Assembly (NCBI GenBank): GCA_025201375.1
Contig: JAIWZP010000089.1
Coordinates: forward strand, 19,933-83,932
Reading direction: 5' to 3'
Length of the DNA stretch: 64,000 nt
Origin: Gongronella butleri
Lineage: Eukaryota; Mucoromycota; Mucoromycetes; Mucorales; Cunninghamellaceae
Shown here: piece after piece, positions 35,813 through 47,229 of the stretch
Layout of the letters: each line of letters starts with the position of its first letter
How positions within the stretch are numbered: position 1 is the stretch's first letter
The notes under the pieces: model-generated
What the model saw: the letters and a program-made list of their open reading frames with translations, nothing else
What the model was told of the DNA's origin: nothing
Databases searched by the model: none
Program-made: the position numbers and the translations under genes

Positions 35813-36503
35813 GGGGGGTTCAGTTCTACAGTAATACAGGATTGCTGATCTTTTTTTTCGTGTCTGATTCCCGTGTGAGTCATGTCGCCCGTGTTCGGGT
35901 AGCACTCGGGTGGTGCGTGGTGGTGCAAACCAACAATACAGTAACGCCAAAACGTCCACAGGATGCGACCGTTAGAAAACATTCGCTTTTCACAATCCAT
36001 CAAGTACTATGTAGTTGCCTAGATGATGATCCCACACAAGGCACAACCACGCAGGATGCATTGTCCCAGCCATTTTCCACATATTTTCAGCTAAAAGTCA
36101 CGCTTTTTATTACCTTTGCAAACATCACCGCTAAAACAGGAGCCAATAGAAATCGATGCTTGGACGGCGTGCGTGTGGGGACGCCGAGCACACAATGCGC
36201 CCCCTGATTCAATGGGCGATCGATAGGGTCAAGCGCTTGTATTTTTATTTTTCGGGTGTTGCGAGGCAGGATTGGTCAATGCAAGGCCTGATTGTCGCAG
36301 AAAAATAAGGAGTGGGGCGTTTGCATCTGCAAGGCAATAAGCCAATGAGGAGAAGGAGAAGGAGGAGGAGGAGAGGGGACGACATGGCGGCAGGAGAAAA
36401 AGCAGACTCTTGCAGCATATGACCGCGCATCTCCCTGCGTCGTCCATTGTATTTCTTTGGCAATTCAAGTATATTTCTTTTTTTTTATTTTTACACGAGT
36501 GTT
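35813..36503. other. Intergenic, no gene supported
   Basis: About 690 bp with scattered TACAGTA-type motifs (35831, 35937) and a purine-rich stretch at 36346-36376. No gene seen. Confidence 0.45.
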
Positions 36504-36821
36504 TCAACTGATACGGCGGAGCGAGCGGATGCTTTGGCGTGTGTGACAATCAGAATCAAAGCGATCAGTCGAGTCTGGCTGCTGGCAATGGTCATCGAGG
36601 AAACCTGCCCAGGTTTCCGTGTCCGAGGTGACCTGGTACGAAAAATAGGGCGAGGGGATCGTGAAACAATTGGCATTGGACACGTTGTTGTCGACAAAGA
36701 CCTTGTCTGCGGGCTTTATCTTGTTTTCTTCGCCATCGCCGCACACATTATTGGACCAGACCTGAAGGTCGGCGGCTACGGCGACGAGAAAACACAAAAA
36801 GGCGACGGTGCGAGCCAGCAT
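36504..36821 (-). CDS. Small secreted Cys-containing protein
   Basis: Single-exon frame of 105 residues. The N-terminus MLARTVAFLCFLVAVAADLQ is a good signal peptide with likely cleavage after AVAA or VAAD. The mature part of about 87 residues has four cysteines (in NVCGD, NANCF, DHCQQ and DSDCH contexts), enough for two disulfides, and one N-x-S site. The C-terminus is basic. A T-rich leader precedes the ATG, as for other genes here. No family recognised; it does not align with the Cys-rich pair at 22.5-24.4 kb. An extracellular role is inferred from the signal peptide only. Confidence 0.65.
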   Translation of the reverse strand: MLARTVAFLCFLVAVAADLQVWSNNVCGDGEENKIKPADKVFVDNNVSNANCFTIPSPYFSYQVTSDTETWAGFLDDHCQQPDSTDRFDSDCHTRQSIRSLRRIS

Positions 36822-37014
36822 GATGACAAGAATTAGAAAAAAGAAAGAAATGCAAAAAAACAGGGGATGATCTACGCGATGAGTGTGTGTTTCCCCCCTC
36901 TCCCCTTTATTTTCAAAACGGGCAATCAGGATCTGCGATGCACATGCACGCGCTCTTTTTTTTTTTTTATTCATCTATTTTTTATTCATCTTTTTTTTTT
37001 CCTTCTCTCTTCTC

Positions 37015-38408
37015 TCAATGAGCGTCCATGTCATGGTCGCCGTCCTTGTCCGTGTCGTCCTTGCGCACCTGGCGCTCGATGCCGCGCAAAAAGGCTTCTG
37101 GGCCGAGGGCAGCGGAGGGATCGAGGCCGAATTGCTGTGTGAGTGGGCCGAGCTGGCCGCTTTGGAGTGCGCCGGTGAAGCCATGGAGCGCCTGTTGGAA
37201 TTGAGGCGATAAAAGGACCTGGCGCAGCTGGTCGGGCGTATGTTCGCAATTGTCGGGCAAGTGAGGATACATTGCTTCGCAGACGTCCTTGTCGGTGAGC
37301 AGGGTGGCAAGCACGTCCTTGTTCAAAACGTCCTTTAGGTGGACGGGGCTGGCCTGCTGCTGTTGTTGCTGGAATCCGGCGAGGATGTTGCGCAATTGCT
37401 CGTACTGGTCACCCGACTCGGCGGCGGGGGCTGATGCAGATGCTGGTTCTGCGGCTGGTGCCGGTGCCTCCTGCTCCTGCTCCTGCTGTTGTTCCTGCTC
37501 TTGCTCTTGCATGGGCGTGGGCTGCTCAGGCGCGGCCGTCGCCGTCGTGTCCGTTTCGGCCGTGTCGGGGACAGACGGCGCCACCGTCGCATTGGTGGTA
37601 TTGTCGTCATTGATCGCGTCGTCGTCATGGTCGTCACTATTTTTCAAGAAAATTGAGCCTCTCCCATTCTTTTCTTTTTTTTTTTATTCCTTACTGCTGC
37701 TGCCTGGCTTGCTGAAAGAGCTCCATGAGACTCTGTTCGGTAAGCGAGCCGTCCGAGGCGGAGCCCATAAGACGCTGCATCAGTTCCATTTCGATGTTTT
37801 GCGAATCAATGTCCATGGCGGTGTCATCGAGCGATGGCGTGTTTATGGCCCGATTGACGCTATTGATGAATGTGTCGTCACCGCGGTCGTTTTTGTGTTG
37901 CATCCAATAAAACAGTCGCTGGCTCGATGTCTTGAACTTTAGCATGATCACACGGCCCGTCGTGCATTCAGGCACCCGCACCATCTCGGCCTCGTCCGGG
38001 AAGATGATCAAATCCTACGCCAATCGCGTCAATTTTTTTTTAGAAAAAGAGGGAGGAAACGCTTACGTCTTCGGGCTGGCTGCCACTCTTGCGTTCCTTC
38101 CAGTAAAAATGCATCAATTGGTCGTCGCCCTAGGCATTCACAAAGAAAAAAACAGATGAATTTCGGCAGTGCACACGCGCGCGCGCAAACAAAAAAAGTG
38201 TACCTGATCCATGTAAATCAAGCTATAAACAACAACAAAGAACGAAGAAGAAGAAAAAATAAAGACACGTCAGTGGGTGAGAGTGGAAAACAAAGCAATT
38301 GTACCCTTTTCGTAGGTCAGGCTTGAGCAAGTTGCCTTGGCGTATGCATTTTCCGGCGTGGAATTGCACTAGGTGGCGCTCTACGGGCTGATACAGGTTG
38401 AGGACCAT
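37015..38408 (-). CDS. RPN13: 26S proteasome ubiquitin receptor Rpn13
   Basis: Ubiquitin receptor of the 19S regulatory particle; binds Rpn2, ubiquitin and the deubiquitinase UCH37. Minus-strand exons: 38305-38408, 38204-38222, 38067-38129, 37695-38014, 37015-37636; 375 residues. The N-terminal Pru domain (about 8-118) shows QFHAGKC, the GLIYMDQ strand, DQLMHFYWKER, DLIIFPDEAEMVRVPE, GRVIMLKFK and RLFYWMQ, all family hallmarks. The linker is Gln/Glu- and Ala/Pro-rich. The C-terminal DEUBAD domain (about 269-345: LKDVLNKDVLATLL ... LRQVLLSPQFQQALHGF) binds UCH37. Exon 2 is only 19 nt and encodes part of a Pru beta-strand. Divergent from SEN54 with 154 bp between start codons. Confidence 0.95.
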
Positions 38409-38562
38409 GGCAAAATTAAAAAAAAAGAATGAGCAAAAAGAGAACGGTGACGATCGTGACGCAAACCTCTGCGCCAGCTATGGCTGAGGCCAATTCAAGG
38501 CCCGAATTTCCTGCAATCTGGCCCCTGCGGCCTTTTTTTTTCTTTTTCTTTTTCCTCCTCTC
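38409..38562. promoter_or_regulatory. Divergent promoter RPN13/SEN54
   Basis: Only 154 bp separate the two start codons. T-rich stretches lie just upstream of each ATG on its own coding strand (the plus-strand run is at about 38532-38560). Confidence 0.5.
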
Positions 38563-39715
38563 ATGGACGACTCGAGTGACGAGGATGTGGCCGACTATTC
38601 GGAACTGCTAAAGTCCAAGTAAAGCGAAAAGGCACGACCATTTGGTGTATTTTCTCTTTTTCTCACTTTTTTTTTTCTCCCTCTTAGGAAGCCTCAGCGC
38701 GGTAGCAAGACGTTTGCGCCGGCCGACCAGGACCAAGATAAAGTGGAACGCGCACGGCATGCGCTTTACGAGCTGATCGGCGAGGAGCGCGCGCAAAAGG
38801 GTGGTGTGTGCAGCGGCGAACTTGTTTCTGGCGGATTGACGCGTCTGACTGCGGAAAAGGGGACACATGTACGTGTGCTGGGGCACGCTTTGCAAGGTGC
38901 GGTCCATTTGCACCTCGAGGAGGCGGCGTGGCTGATGAATCGACAAGGGCTCATTGTCCCCGAAAAGACATTGGCCGATTTTTATGCGATGATTTGCACA
39001 TCGCACGACGGATGGATCTCGTTTGAACGGTATCAGGCATATGCCTTTCTCAAGCGTCTAGGCTACATTGTGCGCCGCGCGCCGCCCATGCAAGTGATTG
39101 TGCCGCAGCCGAAAGTGTCTTTTTGGCATTTCTTCCATCAATGGACGGCACGCCTCGTCCATTGGTGCCGCGGCCTCCTTTTCAAATGGCCCATCCGCCC
39201 ATACACCTGCACCACTTATGCTGATCTCTTTGCCAGGCTGCAATCGCCCGTCCAGAGCCAACAATGGCACCAACCAGCCATCATTTCGCCGATGCACCGC
39301 TACACCTTTGCCTACGACCTCTACAAGCCTCGCCATGACTGGAAAAAGCGTGATCCCGGCGTTCCAGACTTTCGTGTCGTCGTTGGCAGGTACATTCATT
39401 TGACAAAAGAAAAAAAAGCAAAAAATACCTGGAAAAATCTGAAAAAGAGGCTGACGGCGCAAGACGGCTCGTTTTTTCCCCTCTCATTGTCGCAGGATGA
39501 CAGATGCGTTGCCGGACCCAGAGAATCTCAAGGCATTGTTCTCGCAGGTGGCGGCGTGGCCAAGCAAAGAGGGGAGCTATTTCCCCATTGCGCACACAAG
39601 GCACACAGAGCCTGCGCTGCTAATGGCCCTGGTTGGCGACGCCGAGGGCGTGTCGTTTGTGCGCTTGCAGGCAAACGGTGTCGCCAGCCTCGTGGACATG
39701 AACTTGTCAAAATAA
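38563..39715 (+). CDS. SEN54: tRNA-splicing endonuclease subunit Sen54
   Basis: Structural subunit of the nuclear heterotetramer that cuts introns out of pre-tRNA. Three exons: 38563-38618, 38688-39389, 39496-39715; 325 residues. Acidic start MDDSSDEDVADYSELL. The N-terminal family block contains GHALQGAVHLHLEEAAWLMN and LIV, then SFERYQAYAFLKRLGYIVRR, which is diagnostic. The C-terminal part (RYTFAYDLYKPRHDWKKRDPG, PDFRVVVGR, and KEGSYFPIAHTRHTEPALLM) is the alpha-beta domain that packs on Sen2. A substrate tRNA with intron sits in the same window at 32098. Confidence 0.92.
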
Positions 39716-39774
39716 ACAGGATACCAATGCAAAATGCAATGCAAAATGGATGAGTTTTGATTTAATGATGAGAT

Positions 39775-40020
39775 CTATGAGGATGCAGATGGCGAGGAGG
39801 GGTCGTAACGAGGGGGCTCGTTGCCGGGCTGTGACTTTAGACAGTCGAGAAAGCGGTGGAACGGCTGCGAGACGTCCAAAGGCCAAGAAGACAAGCCTTT
39901 GAGCACGTCCTCCAAGTGGTTGTTGCAGCGGTGAGCGTGTGGTGCCTGCGATGGAGCATTGCTGTGTCGGTTCAGCTGGAAGGATGCCTTGTCGTCGTGA
40001 GTGTCGTCCTGGCCTGGCAT
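39775..40020 (-). CDS. Small hypothetical protein
   Basis: Frame of 81 residues lying tail-to-tail with SEN54 (59 bp between stops) and head-to-head with exportin-1 (123 bp between starts), filling the gap exactly. A T-rich leader precedes the ATG on the minus strand, as at other genes. Polar, His/Pro/Ser-rich, with two Cys and a helical block LEDVLKGLSSWPLDVSQPF. No signal peptide, membrane segment or known domain. An alternative is that the ATG region is a splice acceptor (CCAG at the start) and a basic upstream exon exists on top of exportin exon 1; I prefer the short form. Confidence 0.5.
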   Translation of the reverse strand: MPGQDDTHDDKASFQLNRHSNAPSQAPHAHRCNNHLEDVLKGLSSWPLDVSQPFHRFLDCLKSQPGNEPPRYDPSSPSASS

Positions 40021-40143
40021 GGAAAAAGTGGAAAAAAGAGGAACAATGAAAAAAAAAGGGCAAAAAACATCATCAAATAAGACCTGGGCGGGGCTCAATG
40101 CGTCTTTTTTCCTCTTTCTTTTCCCCTTGTCAACCCTTTTGGC

Positions 40144-43100
40144 ATGGACCAGGTAGCGCACACCTCTTTTTTTTTTCATTGTTATGCTCATTCTCGCGTT
40201 TCTTCTTCATTTTCCTAGTTACTCGAAAGGCCCTTTGACGCGCAGCTCTTTGATCGCATCGTGGACGCTTTTTACACGGGCTCGGACGACACGGTAAACC
40301 GACTACCACGTGTTCTGCGCCTCCAGCGTCTAATTTTTTTTATTTTTTTTTATTTTCAGCGTACCAAGGCCCAGCAAGTGCTCACAGCGTTTGGCAATCA
40401 GCCAGATGCATGGCAATCGGTCGCCACTATCCTTGACGCGTCCACAAGCGCCAATGCCAAGGTAGACAATCAAAAAGAACAATGAAAAAAAAAAAACTCG
40501 GACGTGACCCCTTTTTTTTAATTGGGATAGTACCTAGGCCTGCGTATTCTCGAACAATTTGTCCTTGTGCGATGGTACACGGTGCCAGTGTCGACGCGTC
40601 TAGGCAAGAAAAGAATGAGGGGTTTATAGAAATGGCCATTGACCTCCTTTTCCAAGTAGAAATTCGGAATTACCTTGTCCAGCAGGTGATTCGGCATGCA
40701 TCGGCGGGGACGGCTGCGCCGCTCGTCTTGGGCAAACTGAATGTGCTTCTCGTGCAGATTCTCAAAAAAGACTGGCTACACCATTGGCCCGAATTTATCC
40801 CCGAGCTCGTGGCCGCCAGCCCGACATCGCTTGCGCTGTGCGAGAATAACCTGCGTCTGATTGCCATGTTTTGCCAAGATGTGTTTGAAAAGGAGGATGT
40901 CATTGTCGCTAAGCAGCGCAAGATGCGCGCACGCATGATGGACCAGGCGCCGATGCTGCTCGATCTGTGTACTCAGGTGCTGACATCACCAACTGTTCCG
41001 CCCTCTCTTTCACGCACCGCGCTTGCCACCGTGGCTAAACTCGTCCCATTCATCGACACGAGCGCCGTCCCAACCATCCTCAAGCACATCGCCTTGTGGG
41101 GAACCAAATCGCACGCACATCGCCATCTCGTTGTCGAATGTCACGCCGAAATCATTGCACGCGACGAACTGCCGCCCGCAATCATACCAGACATGGCCAA
41201 TTCGGTGTTGTCGCTGCTTTCGCAGGCCATTGGACCCTCACTTGACGACATGGACGCCGAGGATCAGGCGTGTGTGCAGCAGGGTGCTCTGTTTTTGACA
41301 AGTGTCATGACCAAACCTTTGGAAATGCCCGTCGACCTCAAAACACAGTGCCATCGCGCAATGCTCGCGGTCTCTGGCCTGGAAAGCGAACCATTGTGGG
41401 TTGTTTGCCTGGAATACTGGGAAAAAATGGTGACAAGTGATGCCATCAGTGGTGATTTCGCCAATGATTTGCTGCGCACGATCTTGGCACATTTGGATCA
41501 AGTGGATCAAGTGGACCCCATGGCCAGCAAGGTCCTCCGATGGGCGGTGCAGGCGAATCCAGCGTGGACTTTGGGCTTTCTGGAGCATGAATTGCAAGCG
41601 GGATTGCAGGCGCAGCTATGGGACGACCAGGTCCCGCGTGTGTGCTGGGCAATTGCAAGCCTGGATGATGACGATGTTCGAGCGCCGCCTCAGCCATGGA
41701 TGGGACCCCTCGTTGACGCATGTATGAGGGCATTTCAGGCGTCATTGAGCGAAGCGACCGCCCAACACATCTTGCAATGGGCCTCCATCATCCTTGGACA
41801 TGCTCCGCGCCACATTGACACACATCTCGCCTTTGTCGCGGCTCTCTGGCCATTTTTACGCGATGCCCTTCACAGCAATGACCCAGAGATCAAAAAAGTC
41901 GCATGCAATTCCCTTGCCCATCTCGCCAAGGCTCCCGCCATGGCCACACTCGATCTACCAGGCAATGGCGGCTCGCTCTTGGCACGCGTGGGCGCCCAAT
42001 TGCCCACCATCCTATCTGACTGGCATCAGACGCGCGAGGTAAATTCAAAATGAGGTGCATTTTCGCCCTTTGGCTTACTTTTTTTTTTTCTCTTCTCTGC
42101 TAGATGGAGATTCTTTTTGCATCGCTTGGTTGCATGATTCGCCACCTGGCTCCCGGGCAGCAACTGGCGGCCCTACAGCAGGTCATGGCCGTGCCAAATG
42201 AAAAAATGGGTCTCGTCGCACGCGCATCCAGCATGAACGACTTGGTGATGCTGCGCACCGTGATGCACATCAACGTCTCGCTAGGCACACACATCGGAGC
42301 CGTCTTTCAGCACCAATTCGACGCGATGCTCCCTTTGCTCTTGGTGATTTACAGCACAATTAGCTCCTCGTCGGCTGCATCGGCCTCGCTGCCGCCACCA
42401 CAGGCGAGGATGCACGTCCTCATCAAGCAGGATTGCTGCAAGATCCTCAGCGCATACGCGACCCATTACACGGGCGTGTCCCTTGCAAATGTCGACATTT
42501 GGCCACAGCTGCTCTGGACCATCATGCTCGATTTTCACGACCAGGGCTTTGCATCCGCCGCACCGGTCCTCACCATGATGGCTGAGCTGATTAAAAAGCT
42601 CAAGGTATGATAAGGAAAAAAAAAAAAAAAGGGGAGAGAAGAAAAAAAAATGGCGGAATAATCATCCTTTTATTGTCAGCTACCGTGGGCATACCCGCAA
42701 AATGCCATGGTCACCATGCTCATTGAGCCGACACTCATGGCCATCAAGCAAAACATGAGCGATTACCCTGACCACCGATCAGGCTTTTTTACCCTATTGC
42801 AAGCCATTGGTGAACATTATTTTCAAGGTAAAAAAAAAAAAAAAAAGCAAGGAATAGAGAGGACGGAAATGGAGTGTGGCTCGTCATTAAATTATTTTGG
42901 ACGCGTAGAGATGATGCAGTGGCCCGTGCAAGACGTGGCGCTGCTGCTGGACAGCATGCTTTGGGGTGCGCGGCACACACTGCTGGACATAGCGCTGCCG
43001 TCGCTCAAGACGTGCCTAACGCTCCTCCAGCAAGTGCGCGAGCTGGATGATGAGGACATGGCAGGCGATTTCTACCAAGCACATTACATGCGTTTGCTCG

Positions 43101-43583
43101 ACGGTGTGCTGCAGGTGCTCAAGGACCCCGATTGTCAAAATAGTCTGCACGCCCAGAGCAGGCTTCTCGCCACCCTCCTCCAGGTCGTCGAACAGGGGGA
43201 AGTCTATGTCCCCGTGTTCGACCCATCCCAGGTCGCCAACCCACTCATGTCAAACACGGTCTATATCACCCAGTACGTCCACGACTTTTTCATGCGCTCT
43301 TTTCCCTTTCTCGCCTCGTAAGCACAATCATCAAAAGAAAAAAAAAGAAGAAAAAATGAGGCCAGGGCCGGACGCCATTGCTCATGAAACATCCCTTGTC
43401 TGAACTAGTCATCAGGTCGAGGTGATGGTGCGTGGGATGTTTGCTTACAGCGATCAAATGTCGCAATTCGAGCAAGATTTACAAGACTTTTTGGTGGACA
43501 TTCGGCAGGCCGAGGATGATGAGGTCACGCAAGAAATCAAGCAAGACGAGCTGCTCGCCGAGCAGGAGCTTTTTACCCTGTGA
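40144..43583 (+). CDS. XPO1: Exportin-1 (CRM1), nuclear export receptor
   Basis: Importin-beta family receptor exporting leucine-rich NES cargo with Ran-GTP. Nine exons: 40144-40152, 40219-40293, 40360-40461, 40531-40603, 40660-42038, 42104-42604, 42680-42827, 42909-43317, 43409-43583; 956 residues, about 10 percent shorter than human CRM1. Exon 1 encodes only MDQ. The N-terminal importin-beta region reads LLERPFDAQLFDRIVDAFY and TKAQQVLTAFGNQPDAW. Intron 4 is GC-AG and restores RLEIRNYLVQQVI. The CRIME block includes LVLGKLNVLLVQILKKDWLHHWPEFIPELV. The NES-groove segment is KKVACNSLAHLA, with C502 aligning with the leptomycin-reactive Cys of human and S. pombe CRM1. The C-terminal block is FYQAHYMRLLDGVLQVL and the tail is acidic. 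Confidence 0.94.
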
Positions 43584-43879
43584 CTCTCATAGAAGATTGA
43601 TACCTACATTCGATGATAAAGCAATAATGGGCAACTCTCTGATGAAAGTCTGAATAATGGCAAGCGTGTTCCAATGATGGGAGAGAGGGCTAATGTAAAC
43701 TTTTATCCGTGCTTGCACTTCAACCAAATGCGACCCGGCGAATGGTGAAAAAGACAAAACCACAAGCCTGCGCTATAAGAACGTCTTCTAAAAGTGCGTC
43801 GCATTGTTGTCTGTGCTCAATTTAATTTGCGACAGCACGCTCCATCGTCATTTGTTGACGATTAGGTAAATTTGGTGAG
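43584..43879. other. Downstream of exportin-1
   Basis: About 300 bp of non-coding sequence after the exportin stop; an A/T-rich stretch with no clear motif beyond weak AATAA-type elements. Confidence 0.4.
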
Positions 43880-44190
43880 GCGTGAGGGCGTTGCTACAGT
43901 ACAAGCATTGAAGCGTGCCTTTCTCCGTTTGAAAAAAAATCAGCCCTATACTGTAATACAGTATCAGCGCCCTAGTCCCTAGAGGGTGCGCAAAAAGCAC
44001 GATTTTCATCTGTTTTTTTTGCACGCGAATACAGTAAAACATTTGATCCGTCCAGGGTTTCAACCTCATTACAGTAGACAAAAACTGATGCGTGATGATA
44101 CTGTACAGTACTGTACAGTATTGTACAGTATCATTTCAATGCGTGAAGCATCGCGCTACACGGCACAAAAACTTACATTTACAGTACCTT
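43880..44190. repeat. TACTGTA/TACAGTA palindrome cluster
   Basis: The interval carries many copies of TACAGTA/TACTGTA. They occur near 43895, 43950-43963, 44030, 44072, a dense near-palindromic run at about 44097-44133 (GATACTGTACAGTACTGTAC and onward) and near 44181. The dense run is almost its own reverse complement over about 36 nt. Confidence 0.75.
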
Positions 44191-46011
44191 TTAAAATCCC
44201 TAAAGCGCGGTTTTCAGACTTTGCCAGTCTACTGTGCCTCCAGAATTTTTTTTGCAACTTGCTTTCCCGCCAATGAAAAACGCACCGCGGCATAAACTCT
44301 GGCCCAGTGCTCATGACGAGCCCGCCCGATTTTTTTTGGACTCGAAAATTCCAAAAACATCACATTTGTTCTATTTTGCATTCATCTCGCCATCTGCATG
44401 GTTGACTCCGCTCAAAAACAGATGCATCGCGTTCAGTGCAAAATTTGCAACAAAAAATCTTAAAACCCCAAAGCGCTACGACCACTTTTGAAAAATTCAG
44501 GGGTCACTCAGGGGTCACACATTCAGACTCAGAAAATTCCAAATTTGAGATTTTTCTAACTCCGAGCGATCAATGCATCCCAAACAGGTAACTCCGACAA
44601 TTTGCTATTGGCACGCAAAATAGCAGATTGCCCCAACGTAAGAAAAAGGGCCAAAGAGTGACGCATGAACGATGATCGACTGAGGAAAATTGCCAACTTT
44701 GGGCAATTTTTTTTGCAAAAATTCAAGGTTTGACACTTCCAAATTAAGGTGGTGGATTGCATGGAATTTTTATTTTTTTATTTTTTTTATTTTTCACATT
44801 TCTATGCTCTGAGTGGGCTGCAGGCTGGCGAGATGACCGATGCAAAAAGTTAAAACCCAAGCTAGCGCGCTGCAAGTCATCCCATTAGGTGGTTTGCTCC
44901 AGTTTGTTAATAAAATTGAATTAAAAATTACAGGTTTATTAGACCGTTTTCGAGCAAACCGTGATCAAAAACTTTGATGAAAAAGTGAATTTTCTCTGTG
45001 AGTTTTAGCCATCCATCGATGAATCTGATTTCATTTGATAGAGATGATGCAACAAGTGCCTTCGACACGTTAAAGGCACTACCGTATGTGTCGTCCAATC
45101 AGCTGCCGAGAAAATCGAGGTTGAAAATTTTTGTAATGTTTGAACGGGGCCAAAAGGCCAAGGAGGGCACTGTTGTTCGTGGCGGTGGTCCGCCAAAGCA
45201 CAAGGCGTAGCCTCTGTCGTCGTGCTGCGCTCTTTTTCTCTTCCTCCTCTCCCCTCGCTTGCTCTGGTTTTCTCTTCGCTTCTCGCTCGCTCGTCGCTTG
45301 CCGCGCCCGTGGGGATTTGTCTTGTTGTTGCTTTTTTTGGCTCTTTTGAGGTTTGACACGGGTGCAAAAATCCGTCAAAAAACACAAAAAAAGGTCAAAA
45401 TCACCAGAAAAGCCTCAAAAAAATTCAAAAACAAAAAAGACAAAAATATTTCTCCTCGCCACCACGTCAAGAATCCGCCATCCACCAGCACCACACCATC
45501 ACATGAATCCGCTTCCTCATCCACCATTCGACGCCAAATCCCTCACGAATTCCACCTTTTCCGCTGCTCTGCTGCTGGGCCCCTGCTGGATGGCACAGGA
45601 CACACGCAATTGGCAAAGGCCAATGGGTTGTCAACAACATAATAACGTAAGGAAAAATTGCAATTGGTGTAGAATGACTGGGACATGTTTTTACTGTACC
45701 TTCTAACCCCCCCTTCGTTTTTTTTATCACACAACAGCTGGACCTAAGGCGACACTGGTTGCCGTGTGGTGCTTGCTTGGCAAGGACAACAACAACATGG
45801 GCCTCCTAAAATGATCTGCTGTAGGGGGAGGGCAGGAGGTACCACTTTGCAAGATTGTGTGCAAGTGGGGGAAGCAGAAATTGGCGCTACTGTACACGGC
45901 TACAGCCATCGTTCGCCGCCGCCACGCAAGTTCAATCCAAGAAATCACGCATGATGATGGGCGTCCACAACAACAAGACCATCTGTGGCCAAGAAAATTA
46001 GGGCATTGAGA
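44191..46011. other. Gene-poor interval
   Basis: No supported gene. It holds an A-rich low-complexity stretch (45366-45450) and a C/T-rich stretch (45233-45300). A 70-codon plus-strand frame ending at 45210 has a Lys/Gly-rich end but no recognisable family. Confidence 0.4.
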
Positions 46012-46297
46012 GGAGGTGATCCAAGGCTCGCTTGGTTGGCTCGCCTTGGTCTTAGATAATGGGTATTCACGCGGGCATCCACATTTGCATAACCATGGCA
46101 GTTTCACCAATAGACTTCATCCAGAATGTCCGATAACATCCAAAAAGATGGAACCTTGGGTTTTTAAAAATGGGATCATCCGCGTGGGATGGCCGTTCGT
46201 AGGCAATTGCCATGGATTATGCAAATGTGGATGCCCGCGTGAATACCCATTATCTAAGACCAAGGCGAGCCAACCAAGCGAGCCTTGGATCACCTCC
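46012..46297. repeat. Inverted repeat, ~90-nt arms, 107-nt loop
   Basis: The left arm 46012-46100 is the reverse complement of the right arm 46208-46297 with one single-base insertion (CATGGATTATGC versus CATGGTTATGC) and otherwise near-identical sequence. Arms start with GGAGGTGATCCAAGGCTCGC. The DNA or RNA would fold into a long perfect hairpin. No coding content. Confidence 0.9.
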
Positions 46298-46319
46298 AGA
46301 GCCATCATCTACACGGCGA

Positions 46320-47229
46320 CATGATGATCTCATTCAAGCAAGAACAACGACATCAATGCAAAAATGGCAATGATGCGGAGCACATGTGCTTGGCGGATTG
46401 CTTGGCTGCGAGCTCATCGTGCATCGAAAATCGGTGAAATGAGGGCTCAATTGCCTGGACAACAGCATCATGCCATGGCAAAGATTTTGATCGCTTGCCA
46501 TCAAGTCAGCAAAGGCGACGACAGGAGCAGAAGATCATGGTGCATGGGCAAGAAGCAAGCAAGATCATGCAAAAAATTATGGTGGCAAGAAAATCATCGC
46601 GCACGACGAGCAAATTGGTGATGGTAGACAAGGGCGTCCCGATGACCAAGCGGCAAAACGATCATGTGCAAGCAAGACGGTGACGACAAGCAAGATCATG
46701 GCAAATACGAACGAAAAAAACAAGCAAAATCAAGGCAGAAAACAAGATTTTGCGCATGATCCCGGCGAAAATGATTGTGCTGGACTGGTGGTGTCAGGAT
46801 CCGCCCCGCGTTCCCGACATGTGCCACGCCTTTTTGACCCTTTTTTCCTTTTTTTTTTTTTGCGTGCATCGCTCGCTTCCTCACCCCACTCGCTCCTCAC
46901 GCCACCATGACCATCCGCCCTTGCCTCGTCTCTCTGCCCCTTTCTGGCTTACCGCCCATGAATGCCCTTCCTTGCCTTGTTCTGTCTCGCGCGTGCCCCA
47001 CTCCTTTGGCCGCGCCCTCTTTCCTTTTTTTTTTGGGAATTGCCCATCCAGCTTCCGCCGCTGACACTTTTGGAAGCCCGACTGGGCAATCCCCATCATC
47101 GGCTGCCCATTTAAGCAGCCGCTTCCCCCTTCCCCTTTTTTCCCCTTTTTCTTTACCTGATCATTCCCCTGTTTGCCGCACCGTCCCCTGTCCCTTTCCT
47201 TGTCCCAATAAAAGCTCATTGTCCGAATC
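46320..47229. repeat. Low-complexity interval with degenerate GATCATG words
   Basis: Words such as GCAAGATCATGG, AAGCAAGATCATGC and GGCAAAAA recur irregularly from about 46480 to 46760, and similar words appear at 47430-47560. From 46860 to 47160 the sequence is C/T-rich. No gene seen. The strong near-repetition without a fixed period suggests slippage or gene-conversion products of a short word. Confidence 0.5.
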
